From contig NZ_CP031357.1 in NCBI RefSeq assembly GCF_003355455.1, positions 598,501 to 662,500 on the forward strand: a stretch of 64,000 nucleotides of DNA. Direction: 5' to 3'. The stretch comes from Erythrobacter aureus. Its GTDB lineage: Bacteria; Pseudomonadota; Alphaproteobacteria; Sphingomonadales; Sphingomonadaceae. The translations under genes were made by a program, and so were the position numbers. The first letter of the stretch is position 1. Every line of letters starts with the position of its first letter. Positions 15,276-24,141 of the stretch are shown piece by piece. The notes beneath the pieces are model-generated. The model was given only the letters and a program-made list of their open reading frames with translations, was not told the origin of the DNA and did not search any database.

Positions 15276-16475
15276 TCAGGCCGCCTGCTTCACCTCGGCA
15301 ACGATCTTGCGGGCAGCGTCGCCCAGATCGTCGGCACTGACGATCGGGAGGCCCGAATTGTCGAGGATGGCCTTGCCCTCTTCGACATTGGTGCCTTCGA
15401 GGCGCACGACCAGCGGCACCGAGAGATTCACGTCCTTGGCTGCCTGGACGATACCGTTGGCGATAACGTCGCACTTCATGATGCCGCCGAAGATATTGAC
15501 GAGGATACCCTCTACCGCCGGGTCCTTGAGGATGATCTTGAACGCCGCGGTGACCTTCTCGGTCGTCGCGCCGCCGCCCACGTCGAGGAAGTTGGCGGGG
15601 AAAGCACCGTTCAGCTTGATGATGTCCATCGTCGCCATGGCGAGGCCTGCGCCGTTGACCATGCAGCCGATATTGCCATCGAGCTTGATGTAGGCGAGAT
15701 CGTATTCGCTCGCTTCGACTTCGGCCGGGTCTTCCTCGGTCTCGTCGCGCAGCGCTTCGACATCCTTGTGGCGGAACAGCGCGTTTCCGTCGAAGCTCAT
15801 CTTGGTGTCGAGGACGAGCAGATTGCCGTCTTCGGTTTCGACCAGCGGGTTAATCTCGAGCATTTCGCAATCGAGATCCATGAAGGCGGTGTAAAGCTGC
15901 CTGGCCAGCTTCTGCGCCTGCTTGTTGAGATCGCCCGTCAGCTTGAGCGCGAAGGCCACCGCGCGGCCATGGTGCGGCATGAAGCCCTGTGCCGGGTCGA
16001 TGGTGATGGTGGTGATCTTTTCCGGCGTCGAATGCGCGACTTCCTCGATGTCCATGCCGCCTTCGGTCGAAACGATCATGGCGACGCGGCCCGTGGCGCG
16101 GTCGACCAGCATCGAGAGGTAATATTCCGAGGCAATGTCGACGCCGTCGGTGACATAGAGGCGGTTGACCTGCTTGCCCGCATCGCCGGTCTGGATGGTC
16201 ACCAGCGTGTTGCCGAGCATTTCCCTGGCGTTGGCTTCGACTTCCTCGATGCTCTTCGACAGGCGCACGCCGCCCTTCGCATCCGGGCCGAGTTCCTTGA
16301 ACTTGCCCTTGCCGCGGCCGCCGGCGTGGATCTGCGCCTTGACGACATAAAGCGGACCCGGCAGCTGCTTGGCACCTTCGACCGCTTCCTCCACGGTCAG
16401 CGCGGCATGACCGGCGGGGATGCCGATACCGTATTTCGCGAGCAGTTCCTTGGCCTGATATTCGTGAATATTCAT
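15276..16475 (-). CDS. sucC: Succinyl-CoA synthetase (ADP-forming) beta subunit
   Basis: TCA-cycle enzyme making ATP or GTP from succinyl-CoA, with SucD not in this window. 399 residues, the usual length, from ATG 16475 (MNIHEYQAKELLAKYGI). Seen: the ATP-grasp domain with VVKAQIHAGGRGKGKFKE, MDLDCEMLEINPLVE, and the C-terminal CoA-ligase domain with LDVGGGATTEKVTAAFK and VNIFGGIMKCDVIANGI. An upstream in-frame extension to 16688 is not credible because it lacks family similarity. Normally sucD follows sucC; here the next gene is convergent, so the pair is split. Confidence 0.97.
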   Translation of the reverse strand: MNIHEYQAKELLAKYGIGIPAGHAALTVEEAVEGAKQLPGPLYVVKAQIHAGGRGKGKFKELGPDAKGGVRLSKSIEEVEANAREMLGNTLVTIQTGDAGKQVNRLYVTDGVDIASEYYLSMLVDRATGRVAMIVSTEGGMDIEEVAHSTPEKITTITIDPAQGFMPHHGRAVAFALKLTGDLNKQAQKLARQLYTAFMDLDCEMLEINPLVETEDGNLLVLDTKMSFDGNALFRHKDVEALRDETEEDPAEVEASEYDLAYIKLDGNIGCMVNGAGLAMATMDIIKLNGAFPANFLDVGGGATTEKVTAAFKIILKDPAVEGILVNIFGGIMKCDVIANGIVQAAKDVNLSVPLVVRLEGTNVEEGKAILDNSGLPIVSADDLGDAARKIVAEVKQAA

Positions 16476-16594
16476 GTCGAAGCGTCGTCCTTCGCGTGAT
16501 GCGCGTGGGGGAGGTGAGTGTCGCGTGGGCCATAAGCATGTCTGGGCGCGCTTGAAAAGACCGACTTTCCGGTACATTGGCGGCCCGAGCACCC

Positions 16595-17362
16595 ATGATC
16601 GACAGCAAGCGCCTGGAATCCATCGTCTCCGAAGCGGGACGGATCGCCTTCGGCCTGTGGCCGGGGGCGGGGAACGCCTTGGATTCATGGGAAAAGAAAC
16701 CCGGCGATCCGGTTTGCGAGGCGGACCTGGCGGTCGATGCCTTTCTCAAGCGAGAGCTGGGGGCGCTGCTCCCTTCGGCCGGATGGCTGTCCGAGGAAAC
16801 CGCCGACGATTCGTCTCGTCTCGACCATGACCTGATCTGGTTGGTCGATCCCGTGGACGGTACGCGCGATTTCATTCGCGGACGAACCGGCTGGGCGGTC
16901 TCCGTCGCGCTGATCAGCGCCGGTCGGCCGCTCATCGGTACGCTGTGCGCGCCGGCGCGAGGGGAAGTCTGGCAGGCCGTTGCCGGACAGGGGTCATTTC
17001 GCAACGGCGAGAGGCTCCATGCCAGCAAGCGACAGGAATTTTCCGGATCGCGCGTGCCCGCGCTTGCCTTGCCCAAGACAGATGGCGATCTGATCACGGT
17101 CGACCAGCCCAATTCGATTGCGCTGCGTATTGCGATGGTGGCCGCCGACGAGGCCGACCTTGTCGCGACGGTGCGCTGGGGATTCGAATGGGATATCGCC
17201 GCTGCCGGAATGATCGCGCGCGAGGCGGGGGCCGCGGTTAGCGACGCCTATGGCAACAAGCTGGATTACAACAAGCGCGATCCGCGTGCTTTCGGAGTGC
17301 TGGTCAGCGCGCCCGATATTCATGGAGCGGCGGTCGAGCGCCTGGCCCGGCGGATTGGGTAG
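16595..17362 (+). CDS. Inositol monophosphatase family protein, CysQ-like
   Basis: 255 residues from ATG 16595. Mg-dependent phosphatase fold: EADLAVDAFLKREL, SEETADD, the metal-site signature WLVDPVDGTRDFIRGRTGWAV, and WGFEWDIAAAGMIAREAGA, the second metal motif. The family includes inositol phosphatases, 3'(2'),5'-bisphosphate nucleotidases (CysQ) and histidinol phosphatases; motif context suggests the CysQ side but does not prove it. Divergent from sucC over about 120 bases, which must hold both promoters. Confidence 0.85.
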   Translation: MIDSKRLESIVSEAGRIAFGLWPGAGNALDSWEKKPGDPVCEADLAVDAFLKRELGALLPSAGWLSEETADDSSRLDHDLIWLVDPVDGTRDFIRGRTGWAVSVALISAGRPLIGTLCAPARGEVWQAVAGQGSFRNGERLHASKRQEFSGSRVPALALPKTDGDLITVDQPNSIALRIAMVAADEADLVATVRWGFEWDIAAAGMIAREAGAAVSDAYGNKLDYNKRDPRAFGVLVSAPDIHGAAVERLARRIG

Positions 17363-17408
17363 GTGGATATGAGGTGCGCCACCGACCTCCGTCGATAGCT
17401 TGCAGAAC

Positions 17409-17430
17409 GGTCAGGACGGAGGTCCTGACC
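17409..17430. repeat. Perfect 9-bp hairpin next to the ompA terminator
   Basis: GGTCAGGAC and GTCCTGACC around a GGAG loop. It is not followed by a T run on the plus strand, so it is not a standard terminator; it may stabilise the 3' end of the phosphatase mRNA. Confidence 0.6.
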
Positions 17431-17436
17431 CCACGC

Positions 17437-17465
17437 AAAAAGGGGTCGACCCGAAGGCCGACCCC
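17437..17465 (-). terminator. Rho-independent terminator of the OmpA lipoprotein gene
   Basis: On the minus strand GGGGTCGGCC, a TTCG tetraloop, GGTCGACCCC and TTTTT, 33 bases after the stop. One G-T wobble in a ten-pair stem. Confidence 0.9.
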
Positions 17466-17497
17466 GAATGGTTGCGGATACATCGAAGGGCGGGCGT

Positions 17498-18193
17498 CTA
17501 GTACCCCTGTCCCTGCGCTGCCTGCACATCTTGCTCGTCGAAAGGAATGATTTTGATTTCGACGCGCCGGTTGAGCGGTTCGTTCACATTGTCACCGGTC
17601 TGAACCTTGAGCCGCGTCTCGCCGAAACCCATCCAGCGAATGCGCGAAGAGCTGACTCCGCGCGAGATCAGATAGTTCGACACCGCTTGCGCACGCTGTT
17701 CGGACAGGCGCTGGTTCGACTGGGCCGAACCGACCGTGTCGGTATGGCCGTATACATCGATCAGGCTGTTGGGATATTGCGTGAGGCTGCTGGCGACACG
17801 GTCGAGCAGGTCACGGAAGCCCGGAGAAATGGTATAGCTCCCGGTGGCGAAGGTCACGCCGTCGGGCAGGTTGACGAGGATTGCTTCCCCACCATCGGTT
17901 TCCGAAACGTCGACGCCGGACCCGGCGGTCTGTTCTTTCAGTTCCTTGATCTGCTGGTCCATCTTGTAACCGACCGCGCCGCCGGCAACGCCGCCTGCGG
18001 CCGCGCCGATGATGCGCCCGGTCTTGCCCCCGATCACCCCGCCAAGCAGGCCCCCGACGATGGCGCCGCCGGCCCCGCCGAGAACGGTGCGCGAGACTTT
18101 TCTCTCGCCGGTATTGGGATCGGTGACACAGGCCGAAACGGTCATAAGCGATACGGCGGCCAGGCTGGCGGTAAGAATGCGCGACTTTTTCAT
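17498..18193 (-). CDS. OmpA-family outer-membrane lipoprotein with glycine zipper
   Basis: 231 residues. Lipoprotein signal ending SLMTVSAC (Cys22); a glycine-zipper segment (GGAGGAIVGGLLGGVIGGKT..GGVAGGAVGY, about 40-77) likely embedded in membrane; then an OmpA C-terminal peptidoglycan-binding domain with GHTDTVGSAQSNQRLSEQRA and NRRVEIKI. This is the YiaD/YfiB-like arrangement, tethering outer membrane to cell wall. A strong terminator follows, so the gene is probably monocistronic. Confidence 0.9.
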   Translation of the reverse strand: MKKSRILTASLAAVSLMTVSACVTDPNTGERKVSRTVLGGAGGAIVGGLLGGVIGGKTGRIIGAAAGGVAGGAVGYKMDQQIKELKEQTAGSGVDVSETDGGEAILVNLPDGVTFATGSYTISPGFRDLLDRVASSLTQYPNSLIDVYGHTDTVGSAQSNQRLSEQRAQAVSNYLISRGVSSSRIRWMGFGETRLKVQTGDNVNEPLNRRVEIKIIPFDEQDVQAAQGQGY

Positions 18194-18380
18194 ATGATAT
18201 TCCCCATCATGTGTAGCTCCAGGCCCGAATTAGGGGGCCGAGGCCGGGCGAACGGTACCGGACGCGCCCACCCGCGTCACATCTCCCCAAACCGCTCAGT
18301 CACCGCAGCGTTCCAGCGCAATTGCAGATAAGTCGCGCAGCCCGCTGGCACGAGGCAGGTTTTGTGCTAGCCCCCGCCCT

Positions 18381-19700
18381 GTGACACCCTTTCCCTGGAC
18401 CGACCTGCTGATCATTGCCGGGCTGATCGTCTTGAACGGCGTTTTCGCCATGAGCGAACTGGCCATCGTCTCTGCCCGTACCGCCCGCCTCAGGGCGGCG
18501 GCGCAGCAGGGGAACGGCGGCGCGAAGATTGCGCTGGAATTGGCGGCGGAGCCAGGCAAGTTCCTTTCCACGGTGCAAATCGGGATCACGTTGATCGGGA
18601 TCGTCGCCGGTGCTTATTCAGGCTCGAGCCTTGGCGGCCCCGTGGGCGAGCGTCTGGCCGCTATCGGTTTCCCGACCGGCTGGGCGCAGGAGGCGGGCTT
18701 TGCCGCGGTCATTGCCGTGACGACCTATCTCAGCCTCGTGGTCGGCGAGCTGGTGCCCAAACAGGTCGCGCTGCGCGCTGCGGTGCCGATCGCGATTGTC
18801 ATGGCACGGCCCATGGAGATGTTGGCGCGAATCGCCGCGCCGGTGGTGTGGTTGCTGGATATATCCTCTGGCGCACTCATTCGTTTGCTTGGCGTAAGGC
18901 CGGCGGGTCAGAGCGCCGTGACCGCCGAAGAACTCCATATGCTGTTCGCCGAGGCGACGCGCTCGGGTGTGATCGAGCATGAGCAGCATCAGATGTTGCA
19001 GGGCGTCGTTCGCCTCGCCCAGCGGCCCGTGCGTGAATTGATGACGCCGCGTACCGAAGTCGACTGGATCGACATCGAGGCCGATCAAGATGCGATTCGC
19101 GCCGTGCTCGATGAAAGCCCTCATTCGCTGCTGCCGGTGGCGGAAGGGTCGCCCGACAAGGTCCTGGGCGTGGTGAAGGTGCGCGAGATCCTGACCCGGC
19201 TCGTGGCGAAGCAGCCTATCGATCTGCAGTCGCTGATGATCAAGGCGGAGGTCGTGCCCGACCAGCTCGATGCCGTGGACGCTCTGCGGGTTCTGCAGCA
19301 GGCAGAGGTCGCGATGGCCATGGTCCATGACGAATATGGACATCTCGACGGCATCGTCACCCCGGTCGACCTGCTCACCGCGCTGGTCGGCGATTTTGTC
19401 AGCGATCAGGATCCGGGCGAAGCGCCGGGCATCGTCGAACGTGAGGATGGCAGCCTTCTCGTCTCAGGTTCGCTTTCGGCCGATGTTCTCGCTGATCGGT
19501 TGGCGATCGAATATGGCGAGGACCGCGAATTTGGCACGGCTGCCGGTTATGCTTTGCATGTCCTGAAGCGCCTTCCAGGCGAAGGCGATTACTTTACCGA
19601 TCAGGGCTGGCGTTTCGAGGTGATCGATATGGATGGTCGACGAATCGACAAGCTGCTGGTGAGCCGCGAGAACGATGCCGTGCCAGGGTCGGTAGGATAA
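18381..19700 (+). CDS. CNNM/CBS-domain membrane protein (hemolysin C / CorC type)
   Basis: 439 residues from GTG 18381. N-terminal CNNM transmembrane domain with four hydrophobic segments and MSELAIVSART; a paired CBS module from RPVRELMTPRTEVDWID to VHDEYGHLDGIVTPVDLL; and a C-terminal CorC_HlyC transporter-associated domain (GSLSADVLADRL..GDYFTDQGWRFEVIDMDGRRID). Members are linked to Mg or Na/Co homeostasis; the 'hemolysin' label is historical. No good ribosome site is visible before the GTG. Confidence 0.92.
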   Translation: MTPFPWTDLLIIAGLIVLNGVFAMSELAIVSARTARLRAAAQQGNGGAKIALELAAEPGKFLSTVQIGITLIGIVAGAYSGSSLGGPVGERLAAIGFPTGWAQEAGFAAVIAVTTYLSLVVGELVPKQVALRAAVPIAIVMARPMEMLARIAAPVVWLLDISSGALIRLLGVRPAGQSAVTAEELHMLFAEATRSGVIEHEQHQMLQGVVRLAQRPVRELMTPRTEVDWIDIEADQDAIRAVLDESPHSLLPVAEGSPDKVLGVVKVREILTRLVAKQPIDLQSLMIKAEVVPDQLDAVDALRVLQQAEVAMAMVHDEYGHLDGIVTPVDLLTALVGDFVSDQDPGEAPGIVEREDGSLLVSGSLSADVLADRLAIEYGEDREFGTAAGYALHVLKRLPGEGDYFTDQGWRFEVIDMDGRRIDKLLVSRENDAVPGSVG

Positions 19701-19710
19701 GAGAAGAGGG

Positions 19711-19965
19711 GTTTTTGCTTGGTCTCAAGCGCCGACGGACCCGGCCGGGGCCTTAGGCTATCCTCGCTCGCGCGACCTGACGGTCGCATCGCTGCGGGCG
19801 GGCGGTCGCCCTTGCCTCCCCTAGGGCTCGGAACTTTCGCCGAGGTCAGGGGATTCGCACCAGATTCGGGCCGGGGGAGGCCCGGCAAGGCCACGCGGCA
19901 GCGGGTGCAGCTTGCTGCACGTCTAGCGAAGCCGAACCCGCGGAGGCGGGCTCGCAAAACAAAAC
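19711..19965. repeat. Dispersed intergenic repeat, copy A
   Basis: About 255 bases filling the gap between the convergent CNNM gene and the BamF-like gene. It matches the reverse complement of 29766-30029 in several blocks: CTATCCTCGCTC near 19759, GCGACCTG(A/G)CGGTCGC near 19772, an identical GGGCCGGGGGAGGCCCGGC at 19868, and GCAGCGGGTGCAGCTTGCTG at 19898. It starts with GTTTTTG and ends with AAAACAAAAC. Several internal palindromes suggest a structured element. Short frames inside are not considered genes. Confidence 0.8.
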
Positions 19966-19968
19966 CCC

Positions 19969-20379
19969 TTACCGGGGGATCACCGCGCTCGCGCTCGCAC
20001 CGTCGCCTTCGGGCGCGGCAATGATGTCGCGGGTCACGCTGCCCTTGGCGACGGTCGCGGTATCCGGGTCACCCACCGCGCTGCGGATACCGGGCGCGGC
20101 TGTTCCAGCGCGTTCGAGCAGGCTCGTCTCCACGCCGCTGCGTGCCTGAGGGCCGCCAAACAACGCTTCGAGTGTCTGCTGTGCGGCGCTGCCTTCGGCC
20201 GGGCGCGGGGCGCCGGGCTGCGGAGGAACGAGGTTGAATTCGGGCGGCACCACCAGGGGAGCCTGGCGCTGGACGGCGAATTCGTCGGGCCGGTCACGGT
20301 TGAGCAGGCCCCCGCCACCGCAGGCTGCGGTCATGGCGCCGAGGCCGGCGATCAGGGCGATACGGGCGTATTGGGTCAT
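19969..20379 (-). CDS. BamF-like lipoprotein (DUF3035)
   Basis: 136 residues. Lipoprotein signal (LIAGLGAMTAAC, Cys20), then DRPDEFAVQRQAPLVVPPEFNLVPPQPG, the conserved DUF3035 segment found in BamF, a Bam outer-membrane assembly subunit of alphaproteobacteria. The rest is low-complexity and poorly conserved. The start overlaps the lspA stop (ATGA), so it is coupled to the signal peptidase that would process it. The stop abuts repeat copy A. Confidence 0.8.
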   Translation of the reverse strand: MTQYARIALIAGLGAMTAACGGGGLLNRDRPDEFAVQRQAPLVVPPEFNLVPPQPGAPRPAEGSAAQQTLEALFGGPQARSGVETSLLERAGTAAPGIRSAVGDPDTATVAKGSVTRDIIAAPEGDGASASAVIPR

Positions 20380-20927
20380 TGCTTGCTCTCCGCGGCGTCG
20401 GCCGCCTTGTTGTACATGAGGCCATCGACCTCTTGTTCATCCTTGTCGCGCATGAAGAAGGCCCGCGCAAGGACGATGACTACGCCGATGGTGATAGCCG
20501 CATCGGCGACGTTGAAAATCAGAAAGGGGCGGAAATCCCCGAAATGCAGATCGGCGAAATCGACGACATAGCCGAACGCGTACCGGTCCTTGATATTGCC
20601 CAGAGCCCCGCCGAGGATCAGCGACAGGGCCAGGATATCGCCGAGCAGTTTTTCGCGCAGCATCCACACCGTCACGACCAGCGCGATCAGCGCGGTGACG
20701 AGGACCAGGCCCCAGCGCATTTCGGGGCTGGTCGCCTCGAACATACCCAGCGACACGCCGAAATTGCGCGTGAAGCGCAGGTCGAAGATCGGCAGCAGTT
20801 CCATGGCGTCGCCGACCCGGTCGATACCGAGCACCTTGGTAACGTAATTCTTGCTCCACTGATCGGCGGCAAAGATCGCCAGCGCGACCACACAGCCGAT
20901 CAGGCGGTTTTTCAGCACGGCGTTCAT
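20376..20927 (-). CDS. lspA: Lipoprotein signal peptidase (signal peptidase II)
   Basis: 183 residues from ATG 20927, overlapping the ileS stop, the usual ileS-lspA order. Four hydrophobic helices; FAADQWSKNYV near the N-terminus, RNFGVSLGMF, and the two catalytic aspartates in YVVDFADLHF and FNVADAAITIGV. It cleaves prolipoprotein signal peptides in the inner membrane. The C-terminus is a polar tail of about 25 residues. In this operon it is directly followed by a lipoprotein gene. Confidence 0.95.
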   Translation of the reverse strand: MNAVLKNRLIGCVVALAIFAADQWSKNYVTKVLGIDRVGDAMELLPIFDLRFTRNFGVSLGMFEATSPEMRWGLVLVTALIALVVTVWMLREKLLGDILALSLILGGALGNIKDRYAFGYVVDFADLHFGDFRPFLIFNVADAAITIGVVIVLARAFFMRDKDEQEVDGLMYNKAADAAESKQ

Positions 20928-23900
20928 CGGGCGGCATCCCATTGCGCGACGACGGGTTCGCAGCGATCGCACAGATCGCCATCTTCCTCGACCGATGGTA
21001 GCAGGCGCCAGCAGCGCCCGCACTTGCTTTCGTTTGTCCGCGTGACCGTCACCATATCGCTATCGCCGCGCGTGACTGACGCGGTGATGAACAATTCGGC
21101 CAGATCGGCGTCGCTGAACCCTTCGGGCACCGCCGCGGCGGGCACGACCACGTCGGCCTCCAGCCCCGAGCGGATCACCTTGTCGCGCCGCAGCGGCTCG
21201 ATCGCTTCCATCACATCTTCGCGAAGGGCGCGCAGTTTAGCCCACTTTGTACCGTCTGCACCAATGCCCGGCACTGCGGGCCATTCGAGCAGATGGACGC
21301 TGCCGCCATCTGGATAGCGGGTCGACCACACTTCCTCGGCAGTGAACACCAGTACCGGCGCGGCATAGCGGACCAACGCGTGGAACAGCAGGTCGAGCAC
21401 GGTGCGATAGGCATTGCGCTTCACGCTGTCCGGCCCGTCGCAATAGAGCACGTCCTTGCGGATATCGAAGTAGAAGGCCGACAGGTCCTCGTTGCAGAAA
21501 TCGACCAATAGCCGCGTATAGGCGGTGAAGTCGTAATTCTCCGCCGCCTGGCGCAGCTTGCCGTCGAGATCGGCGAGCAGCGCGAGGACATAGAGCTCCA
21601 GTTCGGGCACTTCGCCGACATCGCTCAGATCGCCGACGAAGCCGTCGAGCGCGCCGAGCAGATAGCGGAAGGTGTTGCGCAGCTTCCGGTACTGGTCGCC
21701 CGTGCCTTTGAGGATCTCGTCGCCGATGCGGTGATCCTCGGTCGAATCGACGCTCAATGCCCACAGGCGGATGATGTCCGCGCCGTACTGTTCCATGACC
21801 TTGAGCGGATCGATCGTGTTGCCGAGGCTCTTGGACATCTTGCGCCCGTCGCTCGCCATGGTGAAGCCGTGGGTCAGCACCTGGTCGTAGGGCGCACGGC
21901 CGCGTGTGGCGCAGCTTTCGAGCAGCGAGGACTGGAACCAGCCGCGATGCTGGTCGCTGCCTTCGAGATAGAGATCGGCGGGCCATTTGAGTGCAGGCCA
22001 GCGCCCGCTTTCCAGCGTAAAGGCGTGGGTGCAGCCCGAATCGAACCAGACGTCGAGAATGTCGGTGACCATCTCGAACTCGTCCGGATCGTGCTCGGGT
22101 CCGAGGAATTCGGCCTTGCGGCTCTCCTCCCAGGCATCGACGCCCTCTTCGCGCACTGCGACGACGACGCGGGCGTTGACGTCCGGGTCTTGCAAATAGG
22201 AACCGTCAGGCCGTACGAAGAGCGTGATCGGCACGCCCCAGGCGCGCTGGCGGCTGAGCACCCAGTCGGGGCGGCCTTCGACCATCGAGCCGATCCGGCG
22301 GCGCCCCTTCTCGGGCACGAAGCGCACGCGCTCGATCTCGGACATGGCGATTTCACGAAGCGTCGAGCCCCTTCCCTCCAGGGAAGGGGTTGGGGATGGG
22401 TGTTCGGCGGTCGCGGGCGCGGCCCCCCCACCCCGGCCCTCCCCAGCGGGGAGGGAGCTGCGGTACTGAGCTCCTTGTCCATCGGCACGAACCATTGGGG
22501 TGTGCAGCGATAGATGACCTTGGCTTTCGAGCGCCACGAATGCGGGTAGGAATGTTCGTAATCGGCGCTCGCCGATAGCAGCGCGCCCGCTTCGCGCAGG
22601 TCCGAACAGATCGGGCCTTCGGGCGCATTGAACGGCTTATTGATGACACTGCGCCGACGCTCGTCCTCGCCGCCGAGCCACGGCCAGTCGTCGCGATAGC
22701 GCCCATCGGCCATGACCGCGAAGACCGGCTCGATCCCATGCTCGCGGCAGAGCAGGAAATCATCCTCGCCATGGTCGGGCGACATGTGGACGAGACCGGT
22801 GCCGCTGTCGGTGGTGACGAAATCGCCCGGCAGGAAGGGGCGCGGCTTCGCGTAGAATGCGAGCGCCTTTTCCCACGTCGCGACCTCACTTCCGTCGTCG
22901 CCCCGGACTTGATCCGGGGTGGTGCTGCCTTCCGCTGCCGTCGCAGAAGAAGAGCCTTGGCCCGGATCAAGTCCGGGCTGACGGGAGAGGAGGAGGTCGT
23001 AGATGGGATGACGCGCGACGGTGCCGGCGAGGTCGGAGCCTTTGCCACTCCAACGCTTTGCAAGCACCAGCCCAACGCCACTATGTCCGTCGCGAGCGAT
23101 CTGCCTCTCATAACGGGCCTTGAAGTCATCCAGAAGCGCCGACGCTATCAGGAATCGTTGGCCCGCCAGCCTAGTGCGCAACTCGTCAGGGTAGGGAGGA
23201 TGCGGTTCATTGACCGATGACCAAGCGGTGTGGACTATCGAGTCCAGTTCAAGAAGAACATATTCAACGTCTTCGCCATAGGCCAAAGCCTGGTTCACCG
23301 GAATCGTCCACGGCGTGGTGGTCCACACCACCGCATACGCGCCGACCAGCTCCTCGATCGGGCTTTCCACGATCTCGAACGCTACGTCGATCTGCGGGCT
23401 GTCGGTCAGGTCCTCGTATTCGACCTCGGCTTCGGCCAGCGCGGTTTCTTCCACCGGGCTCCACATTACCGGCTTCGAGCCGCGATAGAGATTGCCCGCC
23501 TCGGCGAATTTCATCAGCTCGGCGACGATGGTCGCCTCGCTCTCGAACTGCATGGTCAGATAGGGGTTGTCCCAGTCGCCCATGATGCCGAGCCGCTTCA
23601 ACTGCTCGCGCTGCACATCGACCCATTTCTGGGCGTAGGCGCGGCATTCGGCGCGGAATTCCTTCGGCTGGACCTCGTTCTTGCTGCGCTTCTTCTTGCG
23701 GTACTGCTCCTCGACCTTCCATTCGATCGGCAGGCCATGGCAGTCCCAGCCCGGCACATAGGGCGCGTCCTTGCCCATCAGGTTCTGCGTGCGGCAGACC
23801 ATGTCCTTGAGCGTGTGGTTGAGCGCATGGCCGATATGCATGTCGCCATTGGCGTAAGGCGGGCCGTCATGCAGGATGAATTTCTTGCGCCCGGCGCGCG

Positions 23901-24039
23901 CCTCGCGCATCTGACGGTAGAGGCCTTCCTCTTCCCAGCGCGCGGCAATCTTCGGCTCCTTTGCGGGGAGGCCGGCCTTCATGGGAAAATCGGTCTTGGG
24001 CAGGAAGACCGTGTCTCTGTAATCGCGCTTCTCGGACAT
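20924..24039 (-). CDS. ileS: Isoleucyl-tRNA synthetase with two palindromic-repeat insertions; one frameshift as read
   Basis: Essential class I synthetase. Seen: HIGH motif MHIGH near residue 68, CP1 editing domain, WGVPITLF, GSDQHRGWFQSS, KMSKS in DGRKMSKSLGNT, and a C-terminal zinc site CGRCW..CDRC. Two blocks break family similarity: about residues 350-385 (LSRQPGLDPG to TPDQVRGDDG) and 524-559 (TAAPSPLGRAGVGG to PTPSLEGRG), both translated from palindromic repeat DNA. In the second, the C7 run at 22423-22429 leaves the frame one base short; eight bases would give one continuous 1038-residue protein against about 930-970 in relatives. The stop overlaps lspA. Confidence 0.9.
22364..22468. 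repeat. GC-rich palindromic element inside ileS
   Basis: Two perfect hairpins, CCCCTTCCC/GGGAAGGGG around TCCA (22368-22389) and CCCTCCCC/GGGGAGGG around AGC (22437-22455), flank a GC-rich centre. The element sits between the codons for KELS and TLREIAM, which are normally nearly adjacent in IleS. Confidence 0.75.
22890..22990. repeat. Inverted pair of CCCGGACTTGATCCGGG repeats inside ileS
   Basis: CCCGGACTTGATCCGGG at 22902-22918 and its exact reverse complement at 22961-22977. Each unit is itself palindromic. This unit resembles short dispersed repeats common between genes in sphingomonad genomes. It is translated in frame as part of IleS. Confidence 0.78.
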
Positions 24040-24116
24040 AGAGGCGAGCCGTTAGGGCAATCGGCGGCGGCGATAAAGTGTTTCGTCGCTTCGCTACCTC
24101 TCCCACCACTTCGACT

Positions 24117-24133
24117 CCCGGATCACGTCCGGG
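24117..24133. repeat. Third, diverged copy of the CCCGGA..TCCGGG repeat
   Basis: CCCGGATCACGTCCGGG followed by GTGACGGG, in the gap between ribF and ileS. It differs at one or two central bases from the copies within ileS and shows the element in its usual intergenic setting. Confidence 0.65.
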
Positions 24134-24141
24134 GTGACGGG

